Source: Leucobacter coleopterorum (GTDB taxonomy: Bacteria; Actinomycetota; Actinomycetes; Actinomycetales; Microbacteriaceae). Taken from it: a stretch of 64,000 nucleotides of DNA. The stretch's first letter is position 1; the number at the start of each line of letters is the position of its first letter. The notes beneath the pieces were generated by a model. That model was given only the letters and a program-made list of their open reading frames with translations. It was not told the DNA's origin and did not search any database. A program made the position numbers and the translations under genes. The stretch lies in contig NZ_CP049933.1 of NCBI RefSeq assembly GCF_011382985.1, positions 1,240,001-1,304,000 of the forward strand, given 5' to 3'. Below, piece after piece: positions 8,845 to 18,359 of this stretch.

Positions 8845-8962
8845 TTTCGCAGTGTATGGGAATTTTCGTAAAATTACTAGTGTTGTCTGAAGTGTTCTAA
8901 GAAAGATTAAATCGTCTCTTGGTCTTGTCTCGGCAACGGATGTGCGCAATTCAACTAGAAAA

Positions 8963-9391
8963 CTAACGCCGCCCCCACTCATCAACGGTCTCCACGAGCG
9001 AACGCTCGAGTAACTGCCGCAGCGCCTCGTGATCCACACCGGTGAGCCGCGTCAAATAAAGGCACGCCTTGCTGGCCTTGTACTTGCCAAGCCTCGACAT
9101 GAGGTCTGGCCAGTGATCCTCGAAGTCGTGGGTCAGATAGATGGTGTGCCGAGCCGCTCCTGGCGCGAACCCGAGCAGGGGAGCGCGGCCGCTGTGCCCG
9201 GTCTCGTAGGTGTACTCATATTCACCAAAACCAATGATCCGCCCAGCCCACACGACGGGCTCCTCGCCGCTCAACTCGCGACACATTTCGAGCAGTTCTT
9301 CGGCCTCGGCGCGCCTCGGACCGGTCGCCTTGTCGAGCACTGTCTCGACAGGGGTAGACGATGGTGACATCGCGGGTTCTTTTGCAGCCAT
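8963..9391 (-). CDS. DUF1801 (YdhG-like) domain protein
   Basis: The protein has 142 residues. The central block VETVLDKATGPRRAEAEELLEMCRELSGEEPVVW, here cited by its two halves around residues 15-50, is followed by GRIIGFGEYEYTYETG and the KYKASKACLYL motif near residue 105, typical of DUF1801 proteins. The family has no assigned biochemical role. A GGAGGAG ribosome site precedes the ATG. It stands alone between the AT-rich peptide operon and leuB, transcribed away from leuB. Confidence 0.8.
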   Translation of the reverse strand: MAAKEPAMSPSSTPVETVLDKATGPRRAEAEELLEMCRELSGEEPVVWAGRIIGFGEYEYTYETGHSGRAPLLGFAPGAARHTIYLTHDFEDHWPDLMSRLGKYKASKACLYLTRLTGVDHEALRQLLERSLVETVDEWGRR

Positions 9392-9554
9392 GACTCCTCC
9401 TCCGCTGAATGATTAATGACCCAGCCTAGTGTGAGAAGGGGGCAGGATCCGAGGCCCAGGCGGCAGTATGCTGGAACGACGCGTGCAAGCATTTTGCAAG
9501 CAGAAAGCAAGCCCCACACAGCAGACCCAGCACACAGTAGGCAAAGGAGCGCCA

Positions 9555-10631
9555 GTGACCCGCACCATCAAGCTCGCAGTAATTCCCGGCGATGGTATCG
9601 GACCGGAGGTGATTGAGCAGGCGAACCGTGTGCTTGACAAGGTGCTGGCTGGCGGCGACGTCACGCTTGAGCGCACCGAGTTCAAGCTGGGCGCTGAGCG
9701 GTTTCTTGCAACCGGAGACACACTTCCCGCAGACGAGCAGGCGGCAATCGCTGATCACGATGCGATCCTCTTTGGTGCCGTTGGTGGCGTGCCGGGCGAC
9801 CCGAGGCTGAAGACCGCGAACATTGAGCGCGGTCTGCTGCTCAAACTGCGCTTTGACTTCGATCACTACGCCAATGTGCGCCCCTGCACACTCTTCCCTG
9901 GCGTCACCTCGACGCTCGCGGACCCGGGCGACGTTGACTTCCTCGTTGTGCGAGAGGGCACCGAGGGCCCCTACGCGGGCAACGGCGGCTCGTTACGCAC
10001 CGGTACTCCCCACGAGGTCGCAACTGAGGTGTCTGTAAACACGGCCTACGGTGTTGAGCGTGTTGTGCGCTACGCCTTCGAGACCGCGCAGTCGCGTCCG
10101 CGCAAAAAGCTCACCTGGGTCCACAAGACAAACGTGCTCGTGCACGCGGGATCAATCTGGCAGCGAGTTGTCGGGGCCGTAGCTGCCGAGTATCCCGAGA
10201 TTGCGGTCGACTACATGCACGTCGACGCGGCCACCATCTTTATGGTGCAAGATCCCGCGCGCTTCGATGTCATTGTGACTGATAACCTATTTGGTGACAT
10301 CCTCACAGACCTTGCCGGCGCCATTGGTGGCGGCATCGGGCTCGCAGCCTCCGGCAACATCAATCCCGACGGCACGTTCCCGAGCATGTTCGAACCCGTT
10401 CACGGATCTGCTCCCGACATCGCAGGGCAGCAGAAGGCGGATCCGACCGCGGCGATCCTCTCCGCGGCAATCATGCTCGATCATCTTGGCCTCACCACCG
10501 AGGCCAGCCGCGTGCGCGACGCCGTGCGCGCCGACCTCGCCGAGCGCGGAGCTGCTCCTCGCTCGACCGCGCAGATTGGTGACGCAGTCATCGCGCAGCT
10601 TCCCGCGCAGGCACACGCGGCAATCGCTTAA
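9555..10631 (+). CDS. leuB: 3-isopropylmalate dehydrogenase
   Basis: The protein has 358 residues, the usual length for LeuB. It oxidises and decarboxylates 3-isopropylmalate to 2-oxoisocaproate with NAD in leucine biosynthesis. Visible signatures are the N-terminal [16 protein letters not shown], the substrate Arg region [17 protein letters not shown], and the metal-binding [19 protein letters not shown]. The NAD-binding [18 protein letters not shown] follows. The GTG at 9555 is supported by AAAGGAG just upstream. It is followed after 44 bases by ilvE, forming a branched-chain amino acid unit. Confidence 0.96.
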   Translation: MTRTIKLAVIPGDGIGPEVIEQANRVLDKVLAGGDVTLERTEFKLGAERFLATGDTLPADEQAAIADHDAILFGAVGGVPGDPRLKTANIERGLLLKLRFDFDHYANVRPCTLFPGVTSTLADPGDVDFLVVREGTEGPYAGNGGSLRTGTPHEVATEVSVNTAYGVERVVRYAFETAQSRPRKKLTWVHKTNVLVHAGSIWQRVVGAVAAEYPEIAVDYMHVDAATIFMVQDPARFDVIVTDNLFGDILTDLAGAIGGGIGLAASGNINPDGTFPSMFEPVHGSAPDIAGQQKADPTAAILSAAIMLDHLGLTTEASRVRDAVRADLAERGAAPRSTAQIGDAVIAQLPAQAHAAIA

Positions 10632-10675
10632 CTTCGCTCGCGCTCTCTACGCGACCCAACACCAAAGGCAACATC

Positions 10676-11767
10676 ATGACCGAACTCACGTTTACCCTTA
10701 CCGAGGCCAAACGACTGCCCGCCGCCGAGCGCGACGCGATCCTCGCAGACCCGGGTTTTGGCAACTACTTCACCGACCACATGGTCTCGATCGTGTGGAC
10801 GAAACAGGATGGCTGGCATCAAGCGGAGGTTCTGCCTTACGGGCCAATTCCAATGGATCCTGCCTCTTCCGTGCTGCACTATGGGCAAGAAATCTTCGAG
10901 GGGATGAAGGCCTACCGGCGCTCTGACGGTTCGATCGTCGCGTTCCGGCCTGACGAGAACGCCAAGCGTCTGAACGATTCGGCCCGCCGCCTCGCGTTGC
11001 CCGAGATCCCGGTCGGCCTATTTGTTGAGGCCGTGCGTGAACTCATCGCGGCCGATGCTGATTGGGTGCCGAGCGGTGCAGATCAGAGCCTGTACCTGCG
11101 GCCCTTCATGATCGCCGACGAGAATTTCCTTGGAGTGCGGGCCGCCGAACGAGCTCGCTTTATTGTGATCGCTAGCCCGGCCGGCCCCTACTTTAAGGGC
11201 GGCGTGAAACCGGTCTCGATCTGGCTGTCGCAGGAGTACTCACGCGCGGGTCGCGGCGGAACCGGCGCGGCGAAGTGCGGGGGCAACTACGCTGCGTCAC
11301 TGCTACCGCAGAATGAGGCCGCCGAGAACGGCTGCCAGCAGGTGCTCTTCACCGATTCCGGGACCGAAGACACGATCGACGAGCTTGGCGGCATGAATCT
11401 GTTCCTTGTGCGGGCCGATGGCACGCTGCTCACACCGAGGCTGAACGGCAACATTCTTGCGGGCATCACACGTAAGAGCCTGATCCAACTCGCAAAGGAT
11501 CGGGGCCTCGCCGTTGAAGAGCGTGACCTGACCGTGAGCGAGTGGCGTGCTGGCGTCAAAGATGGCTCGATCACCGAAGCGTTTGCCTGTGGCACCGCCG
11601 CCGTGATCACTCCGATCGGCCAGCTCAAATCACCTGACTTCAGCATCGACTTTGGTGACGCGGCCCCCGGCCCGGTGACGTTGTCGCTGCGTGAAGAGCT
11701 GACCGGCATTCAGTTCGGCACACAGGCAGACAAACACGATTGGCTCAAAGTTATGGTGGAGGCGTAA
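10676..11767 (+). CDS. ilvE: Branched-chain amino acid aminotransferase
   Basis: The protein has 363 residues, fold-type IV PLP enzyme, class II BCAT length. It transfers the amino group between glutamate and 2-oxo acids of Leu, Ile and Val. Visible features are LHYGQEIFEGMKAYR, the PLP lysine in GTGAAKCGGNYAAS, and the C-terminal EAFACGTAAVITPIG phosphate-binding region. It lies directly after leuB and 2 bases before the FAH-family gene, so the three are likely co-transcribed. Confidence 0.96.
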   Translation: MTELTFTLTEAKRLPAAERDAILADPGFGNYFTDHMVSIVWTKQDGWHQAEVLPYGPIPMDPASSVLHYGQEIFEGMKAYRRSDGSIVAFRPDENAKRLNDSARRLALPEIPVGLFVEAVRELIAADADWVPSGADQSLYLRPFMIADENFLGVRAAERARFIVIASPAGPYFKGGVKPVSIWLSQEYSRAGRGGTGAAKCGGNYAASLLPQNEAAENGCQQVLFTDSGTEDTIDELGGMNLFLVRADGTLLTPRLNGNILAGITRKSLIQLAKDRGLAVEERDLTVSEWRAGVKDGSITEAFACGTAAVITPIGQLKSPDFSIDFGDAAPGPVTLSLREELTGIQFGTQADKHDWLKVMVEA

Positions 11768-11769
11768 GC

Positions 11770-12564
11770 ATGAAGGTCGCACGTTTTCAGGTTGAAGGTG
11801 AGATCTCCTACGGGATCCTCGATGCCGCCGAGAGCGGTGGTGGCGTTGAGGTCGTAGAGCTCGTCGCTGATCCGCTGGTCTCGGGTTACGACACCACGGG
11901 GCGTCGTTTTCCACTTGAAGACGTGCGGCTTTTAGCTCCGGTTATCCCGCGCTCGAAGGTTGTGTGCGTGGGCAAAAACTACCTCGATCACGTTGAAGAG
12001 ATGCGTGGCGTGACGGGCGGTTCTGACGCACCGCCGGCGGAACCGCTGCTGTTTTTGAAGCCCAACACCTCCGTCATCGGACCCGAAGACACGATCGTGC
12101 GACCCGCGGTGTCTGATCGAGTTGAGCACGAGGGTGAACTCGCCATTGTGATCGGTGCGATGGCAAAAGACGTTAGCGAAGAAGACGCACTGAAATACGT
12201 CTTTGGGTTCACCTGCGCCAACGACGTCACTGCCCGCGACATTCAGATTAAAGACGGGCAGTGGACTCGGGGCAAGGGCTTCGACACGTTCTGCCCGCTC
12301 GGTCCGATCATCGAGACCGATCCCGACCTCAGCGACGCTCGTGTGGTCACAAGGGTGAACGGCGAAGTTCGCCAAGATGGCCGCACCTCGCAACTCATCC
12401 ACAGCCTCCCGAAGATCGTCTCCTATGCCTCGCAAGCGTTCACGCTGCTACCCGGCGACGTGATCCTCACCGGCACACCAGCCGGTGTTGGACTGCTCGA
12501 ATCGGGTGACGTGGTCGAGGTGGAAATCGAGGGGATTGGGATCCTCCGCAACTCTGTGCGTTAG
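11770..12564 (+). CDS. Fumarylacetoacetate hydrolase (FAH) family protein
   Basis: The protein has 264 residues. The FAH fold is evident from KVVCVGKNYLDHVEEM, metal ligands in VEHEGELAIVIG, the FTCANDVTARDIQ segment, and GDVILTGTPAGVG at the C-terminus. Family members hydrolyse or decarboxylate acylpyruvates (ydcG/ycgM-like); the exact substrate cannot be told. The ATG at 11770 is two bases after the ilvE stop. The leuB-ilvE-FAH order is common in Microbacteriaceae, often followed by gltX, which here lies about 12 kb away. Confidence 0.9.
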   Translation: MKVARFQVEGEISYGILDAAESGGGVEVVELVADPLVSGYDTTGRRFPLEDVRLLAPVIPRSKVVCVGKNYLDHVEEMRGVTGGSDAPPAEPLLFLKPNTSVIGPEDTIVRPAVSDRVEHEGELAIVIGAMAKDVSEEDALKYVFGFTCANDVTARDIQIKDGQWTRGKGFDTFCPLGPIIETDPDLSDARVVTRVNGEVRQDGRTSQLIHSLPKIVSYASQAFTLLPGDVILTGTPAGVGLLESGDVVEVEIEGIGILRNSVR

Positions 12565-12604
12565 GGAAATCGTGCGGTAGGGAAACCGTGCGGTAGAGTG
12601 CCTT

Positions 12605-13705
12605 ATGGTTTCCACACAGGGGGGTCCGCGCCACTTCGGCGTAGAAGAGGAATACCTGCTTCTCGACGCGCAGACAGGTTTGCCGAGGGACGCTGCGCAG
12701 CAGATGATCGCGGCACTGCCCGATTTGCGCGCTGAAGTTGAGTACTTCGAGAGTCAGCTTGAGACGGCGACCCCGGTTTGCACGTTTGCGAGTGATGCCG
12801 AAGACACCCTTTTCGCTTTTCGTTCGGGGGCGGCGAGCGCCGCCGCTGACCTCGGTGTTGTGCTGGCGAGCACCGGGCTGCCACCTGTCGGAGGTGACCA
12901 ACCCGGCACAGTCACCGCAAAGCCTCGGTACAAAGCCATTGAGAGAAACTTAGGGAACCTCGTCTCTCGGTACTACTCGACCGGCACTCACGTGCATGTT
13001 GAGGTGCCGTCGCGCGATGTTGGGGTTGAAGTAATGGCGCGCATGGCGCGCTGGTCGCCGCTGCTGGTCGCACTGACAGCGAACTCGCCCATTCACCTTG
13101 GCGAGGCAACCGGGTTCGCGAGTTGGCGGTACCTGACCACGATGCGGTGGCCGACCGCTGGGTACCCGCCCTACTTCGAATCGGGCGCGGATTACGATGT
13201 GATGATCGAACAGTTCATGCGCAGCGGAATTGTGCTCGATACGGGGGTCGTGAACTGGTCGATCCGGCTGTCGGAGAACTTTCCGACTGTAGAACTCAGA
13301 ACGGCCGATGCGCAGCTTGATCCACGTGACACCGTTGCCTTTGCCGTGATCGTGCGAGCGCTGGTTGACCGCTGCGTTACAGAGGCCGAGTCAGGATCGC
13401 CCAGGCAAGATCCCGACCTCAACCTTGTGAGGGGTGCACACTGGCTTGCGGCGCGCAATGGTCTGAGCTCTCGGCTGGTGCATCCGCTGTCTGGTGACGC
13501 GGTGCCCGCTGCGGAAGCGATTTCGGCACTGATTGATTATGTGCAGGACCAACTCGCCGCTGCGGGTGATCTCGACCGCGTTGAAGGATTTGTTGCCCGC
13601 CGCTGCGCTGAAGGGGAGCCCGCGAGGTTGCAGTTGCAGACCTTCTCGCAGGGTGGCATTGACGCACTGCTGCGACTCTACTCAAGCGCGGAAGAACTGG
13701 GGTAG
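12605..13705 (+). CDS. Carboxylate-amine ligase, YbdK/GCS2 family (putative glutamate-cysteine ligase)
   Basis: The protein has 366 residues. It starts with FGVEEEYLLLDAQTG and shows the GCS2 motifs QLETATPVC, STGTHVHVEVPS, NSPIHLGEATGFASWR and TVELRTADAQLD. The family joins glutamate to cysteine or other amines using ATP, though the in vivo role of YbdK-type members is often uncertain. Actinobacteria that make mycothiol usually do not need glutathione, so the substrate may differ. It follows the FAH gene by 40 bases. Confidence 0.9.
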   Translation: MVSTQGGPRHFGVEEEYLLLDAQTGLPRDAAQQMIAALPDLRAEVEYFESQLETATPVCTFASDAEDTLFAFRSGAASAAADLGVVLASTGLPPVGGDQPGTVTAKPRYKAIERNLGNLVSRYYSTGTHVHVEVPSRDVGVEVMARMARWSPLLVALTANSPIHLGEATGFASWRYLTTMRWPTAGYPPYFESGADYDVMIEQFMRSGIVLDTGVVNWSIRLSENFPTVELRTADAQLDPRDTVAFAVIVRALVDRCVTEAESGSPRQDPDLNLVRGAHWLAARNGLSSRLVHPLSGDAVPAAEAISALIDYVQDQLAAAGDLDRVEGFVARRCAEGEPARLQLQTFSQGGIDALLRLYSSAEELG

Positions 13706-13735
13706 CCTCGGGGTAACGCTGCGAAGGAGGAGCCC

Positions 13736-15075
13736 ATGGCGAACGGATGGCAGGCCCTGCGTCAGGGGAGTCCGTGCGCGATCGCCGACGCCTACTCGAA
13801 CGGGTGCATGAGCAGTTTGTTGGGGCTACTGAGACGAGCGAGGCGCTACAGGGCCTCGCGCGGGCTGCGCTACGGCCAGTTGTGCTCCACTCTTGGATGC
13901 GTTCTCATCAGCGAACGATTGATCCGGATCGTGTGCCAGATCAGCTTGTTCTGACTCATGACGAACTGGCGGAACTGCGCAGGATCCACCCGCTCGGTCG
14001 TGTGCTCCCCGTGGTGCGAAGATTGTTGCTCGACGAGGCAAACGACTCGGGGTTTATTGTTGCTGTCGGTGATGCCGAGGGGCGATTGCTCTGGGTAGAC
14101 GGCGACTCCGGGCTCCGTTCGGACGCCGAGAACATGGGGTTTGTTGCGGGAGCGGATTGGTCGGAGGCTGCGGTCGGCACGAGTGCACCCGGCAGTGCCC
14201 TGGCGCTCAACCACTCGATTCAGGTGTTGGGCGCCGAGCACTACAATCGCTCAGTCCATCAGTGGAGCTGCACAGCGGCTCCCGTGCACGACCCGAGCGA
14301 TGGCTCGATCATCGGAGTGATTGACGTGACCGGCGGTGATGAGGCGGCCGCACCACATCTATTGCCACTCGTCGAAGCTACACTTGCGGCTGTCGAAGCA
14401 GAACTGCAACTTGCCGCGCTCCAAGCGACTATCGAACGGGAACGCACACGGGGTGGTTCGTTACGATCCCGCGCGGTTCCCCAGCGTGCACCGCGTCTAC
14501 TAGTGCTTGGCAGGGACCCAGCAATGCTCGAATCGAGCTGCGGCTCGTTCCCGCTTAGCGGTCGCCACGCAGAGATTCTGCTCGCCCTCAGTGCCGCCCC
14601 GCACGGCCTGAGCGCCGCCGAACTTGCCGAACAAGTGTACGGGGATCGCAACCACGAATCGACGCTGCGCCCCGAACTTGTGCGACTTCGCAAATGGTTG
14701 TGCGCAAGCGAGGTCGACCTCGAACTGGAATCCCGGCCGTATCGCCTCAGCAGCGCGCTGAGGGTTGACGCGGGTGAGGTGCTGTCGGCGCTCTCACGAG
14801 GTGCGCACCGACTCGCGCTTGCCGCATATGAAGGTTCGGCGCTGCCATTCTCCGATGCCCCGCTCGCTGAGTCCTTGCGTGCCGACGTTGACGCTACGTT
14901 ACGAGAGGCAATGCTGCAGTCGGCTGGAGCAGAACTGCTGTTTGAGTACGCTCAACACTGGGCTGACGAAGATGCCGAGGTGTGGCATACGCTGCTGACG
15001 ATCCTGCCCCCGCTGTCGCCTCGTCGCGCACGAGTCGTGGCAAAACTCCAAACGATGGAGAACATGCAACGTTAG
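13736..15075 (+). CDS. GAF-domain transcriptional regulator of the alcohol/aldehyde cluster (frameshifted near its start)
   Basis: The restored protein has about 446 residues. The N-terminus reads RRRLLERVHEQFVGA...VVLHSWMRS, the entry segment of AcoR-type regulators, followed by a GAF domain (DAEGRLLWVDGD, GADWSEAAVGTSAPG, HQWSCTAAPVHDP). The C-terminal half has a winged-helix region (LSAAELAEQVYGDRNHESTL) and no sigma-54 AAA+ domain. The ATG at 13736 has AAGGAGGAG upstream, but its frame runs off. One G added to the GGGG run near 13765 gives ALRQGESVRDRRRLLERV. Position directly upstream of the dehydrogenase genes suggests it activates them in response to a small ligand. Confidence 0.82.
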
Positions 15076-15164
15076 TGCAACCTTGCTCTGCGTAGTCTGA
15101 CGGGTACCCGAGCGTGCGCAAGCGACTCGGGATTCACCTGACATCGACGTCAAAGGAGTCAACC

Positions 15165-16687
15165 ATGGTTGTGTACGCTTCTCCGGGGCACCCCGAATCG
15201 CTGGTCATATTTCAAAGCCGTTACCAGCACTACATCGGGGCGAGTGGGTTGCGCCGGTAAAAGGCCAGTACTTTGAAAACCCAACCCCCGTCACCGGAAA
15301 GGTGTTCTGCGAGGTAGGACGCGGCACCGCCGAAGACATTGAAGCCGCGCTCGACGCAGCTCACGCGGCCGCACCAGCTTGGGGGCGCACGAGCCCGGCA
15401 GAACGCGCGGTGATCCTGAACAAAATAGCGGATCGCATGGAGCAGAACCTTGAGACGCTTGCCGTCGCCGAGACCTGGGACAACGGCAAGGCCGTGCGCG
15501 AAACCCTCAACGCGGACATCCCCCTCGCCATTGATCACTTTCGTTACTTCGCGGGTGCGATTCGCGCCCAAGAGGGCGGTCTCTCGCAGATCAACGAAGA
15601 CATGGTCGCGTACCACTTCCACGAGCCTCTCGGAGTGGTCGGTCAGATCATTCCTTGGAACTTCCCGATCCTTATGGCGACCTGGAAGCTGGCACCGGCG
15701 CTCGCCGCGGGCAACGCGGTGGTGCTGAAGCCCGCGGAACAGACACCCGCGTCGATTCTGGTGTTGGCGGGGCTCATCGGCGACCTGTTGCCACCCGGGG
15801 TACTGAACATCGTCAACGGCTTTGGTGCCGAGGCCGGTGCGCCGCTCGCGAAGAGTTCGCGGATACGCAAGATTGCCTTTACCGGAGAGACGACCACCGG
15901 CCGCCTCATCATGCAGTACGCCTCCGAAAACATCATCCCGGTCACGCTTGAGCTCGGTGGCAAGAGCCCGAACATCTTCTTTGAAGACGTGATGGCGAAG
16001 GACGACGCCTACTTCGACAAGGCGAAGGAGGGCTTCACCATGTTCGCACTGAACCAGGGTGAGGTCTGCACCTGCCCGTCGCGCGGCCTGCTGCAGGCCT
16101 CGATTGCCGATGATTTTCTTGACGCGGTTGTTGATCGGACCGAGCGTATCGTCCGTGGAAACCCGCTTGACACCAACACGATGATTGGTGCCCAGGCTTC
16201 GAACGACCAGTTCGAGAAGATCAAGTCCTACCTCGATATCGGCCGCCAGGAGGGTGCGCAGGTGCTCACGGGTGGTGAGCCCGACGACCGCGGCGGTGAG
16301 TTCAGCGATGGCTTCTACATCAAGCCGACTATTTTCCGCGGCGACAACTCGATGCGCATCTTCCAAGAGGAGATCTTCGGTCCGGTTGTCTCAGTCACGA
16401 CGTTCACCGACTTTGACGACGCCATCCGGATCGCCAACGACACACTGTACGGACTCGGTGCCGGGGTGTGGAGCCGCGATGGAAACACCGCCTATCGCGC
16501 CGGTCGTGCGATCCAGGCGGGTCGTGTGTGGGTGAACAACTATCACGCCTATCCGGCGCACGCGGCCTTCGGAGGCTACAAGTCGAGCGGCATTGGCCGT
16601 GAAAACCACCTGATGATGCTCGACCACTACCAGCAGACCAAAAACTTGCTCGTCAGTTATAAAGAGACGGCTGACGGCTTCTTCTAG
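15165..16687 (+). CDS. Aldehyde dehydrogenase, ExaC/AldB type (frameshifted near its start)
   Basis: The restored protein has 507 residues, the usual length. It oxidises aldehydes such as acetaldehyde to acids with NAD. Visible motifs are [30 protein letters not shown], the general-base Glu in LELGGKSPN and the catalytic Cys in [11 protein letters not shown]. The C-terminal [16 protein letters not shown] is typical. The ATG at 15165 has AAAGGAG upstream. The given frame breaks at the GGGG of 15237-15240; a fifth G gives [18 protein letters not shown]. It lies between a GAF regulator and alcohol dehydrogenase, the standard actinobacterial alcohol oxidation cluster. Confidence 0.92.
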
Positions 16688-16744
16688 ATCGGTGTGCCGA
16701 GACAACCGTCAGCAGTATCGACCAATACCCCCAGGAGATAACCA

Positions 16745-17794
16745 ATGAACGCAAACACCTCTAGGCCCACGACCATGCGTGCGGCAAGCGTGAGAACCCT
16801 CGGTGCCGCGCTCAAGATCGACGATGTCCCGGTGCCGAAACCTGGACCAGGGCAGGCGCTCGTGCGCGTACTCACATCCGGTGTCTGTCACACCGACCTC
16901 CACGCGGTCGAGGGAGACTGGCCGGTCAAGCCGAGCCCGCCATTCATCCCGGGCCACGAAGGTGTCGGCACCGTCGTAGAAATCGGCGACGGTGTCACCG
17001 AGCTCGCCGTTGGTGACCTGGTCGGTAACGCCTGGCTCTGGTCGGCGTGTGGGCACTGCGAGCACTGCCGCACCGGCTGGGAGACACTGTGTGAGAAACA
17101 GCAAAATGGTGGTTACTCGGTCGACGGCTCGTTTGGTGAGTACATGCTCGTCGACGCTACCTACGCGGCAGTGTTGCCAGCAGGATCCGATCCCGCCGAG
17201 GTTGCCCCGGTGCTGTGCGCAGGCGTGACCGTTTATAAGGGGCTCAAAGTCACGGGTGTGCGCCCGGGGCAGTGGGTTGTGATCTCGGGCATCGGTGGCC
17301 TCGGCCACATCGCCGTGCAGTACGCAGTAGCCATGGGCATGCGAGTTGTCGCAGTTGACGTCGCTGACGACAAGCTCGTGCTGGCAAAGCAGCACGGCGC
17401 CGAGGTCGTCATCAATGCTCTCAACGAGAACCCGGTTGAGGCGGTTCAGTTCGCAACAGGGGGAGCGCACGGTGTGCTTGTCACAGCGGTTCACCCCTCT
17501 GCCTTCGGTCAGGCGATCGGCATGACCCGTCGTGGTGGAACCATTGTGTTCAACGGACTCCCGCCGGGAGATTTCCCCGCTCCGATCTTCGACATTGTGC
17601 TTAAGGGCCTCACGATCCGTGGATCGATCGTGGGAACTCGTCAGGACATGATCGAAGCGCTTGATTTCTATGCGCGCGGCATGATTCACCCGACCGTCGC
17701 CGAGCGGCCGCTCGACGACATCAACGAGGTGTTTGAAGAAATGAAGGCCGGTGCGATCGACGGTCGCATCGTGCTGCGGCTGGCAGACGCCTAA
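16745..17794 (+). CDS. adhP: Zinc-dependent alcohol dehydrogenase, AdhP type
   Basis: The protein has 349 residues. Catalytic zinc ligands are in SGVCHTDLHAVEG and PGHEGVG; the structural zinc site is CGHCEHCRTGWETLC with four Cys. The Rossmann motif is GIGGLGHIAVQYA. The length and the WPVKPSPPFIPGHE block fit AdhP-like enzymes that convert ethanol and related primary alcohols to aldehydes with NAD. It lies 57 bases downstream of aldehyde dehydrogenase, with AGGAG before the ATG, so the aldehyde product is passed to the neighbouring enzyme. Confidence 0.94.
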   Translation: MNANTSRPTTMRAASVRTLGAALKIDDVPVPKPGPGQALVRVLTSGVCHTDLHAVEGDWPVKPSPPFIPGHEGVGTVVEIGDGVTELAVGDLVGNAWLWSACGHCEHCRTGWETLCEKQQNGGYSVDGSFGEYMLVDATYAAVLPAGSDPAEVAPVLCAGVTVYKGLKVTGVRPGQWVVISGIGGLGHIAVQYAVAMGMRVVAVDVADDKLVLAKQHGAEVVINALNENPVEAVQFATGGAHGVLVTAVHPSAFGQAIGMTRRGGTIVFNGLPPGDFPAPIFDIVLKGLTIRGSIVGTRQDMIEALDFYARGMIHPTVAERPLDDINEVFEEMKAGAIDGRIVLRLADA

Positions 17795-17899
17795 TTCGCA
17801 GCCGCCGTTGAGGGTCGCTGTCCCGGGTTCTGAATCTCTTCTCGGGGCAGCGACATAACATGGTGGTAAGCGGCACCGAGGTCGTAGAAGGAGGGCAAA

Positions 17900-18325
17900 A
17901 TGTCCGGTCATTCGAGCGAGGATCGCGGGCTCGTCAGCGCCCGCCCCGAAATGCCGGGGGAGCACGAGAGTCGCCTGGCCTTCACCCCGGCCGCGGTCGA
18001 ACTCATCGACCGGCTCTGGGTCGTGCACGGTCCGCTCATGTTCCACCAGTCCGGTGGTTGCTGTGATGGCAGTGCACCCATGTGCTACCAGAACGGTGAG
18101 TTCAAAACGGGGGCACAAGACGTGCTGCTTGGCACGCTGGAGCTGCCCCCACTCGAGGGAGGTTCAGGATCACCGCGCGAGATCCCGTTCTGGATGTCTC
18201 GCGAGCAGTTCAACGTGTGGGCCCACACCCACCTGACTATTGACGCGATTCCTGGTCGCGGTAGTGGGTTCTCGCTTGAGGCCCCTGAGGGTCAGCGCTT
18301 TTTGATCCGCTCGCGCCTGCTGTAG
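17900..18325 (+). CDS. DUF779 domain protein
   Basis: The protein has 141 residues, with the family hallmark [12 protein letters not shown] and a C-terminal [21 protein letters not shown]779 genes usually sit beside acetaldehyde or aldehyde dehydrogenase genes, as here. The role is unknown; the vicinal cysteines suggest metal or redox involvement. AGGAGGG lies 7-13 bases before the ATG. Confidence 0.9.
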   Translation: MSGHSSEDRGLVSARPEMPGEHESRLAFTPAAVELIDRLWVVHGPLMFHQSGGCCDGSAPMCYQNGEFKTGAQDVLLGTLELPPLEGGSGSPREIPFWMSREQFNVWAHTHLTIDAIPGRGSGFSLEAPEGQRFLIRSRLL

Positions 18326-18359
18326 CCCATCGTCCAGCACAACCTGCAACAATGGTGCG

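Noticed and set aside
3721..9400. A duplicated tRNA-Glu 3' end marking an attachment site
   Set aside because: I looked for a second copy of GGTTCGAATCCCGCTGGGG on the leuB side and found none.
15230..18118. Long open frames on the minus strand opposite the aldehyde and alcohol dehydrogenase genes (378 and 469 residues)
   Set aside because: They mirror well-recognised genes on the plus strand, have no ribosome sites and show amino-acid use typical of antisense GC-rich shadows.
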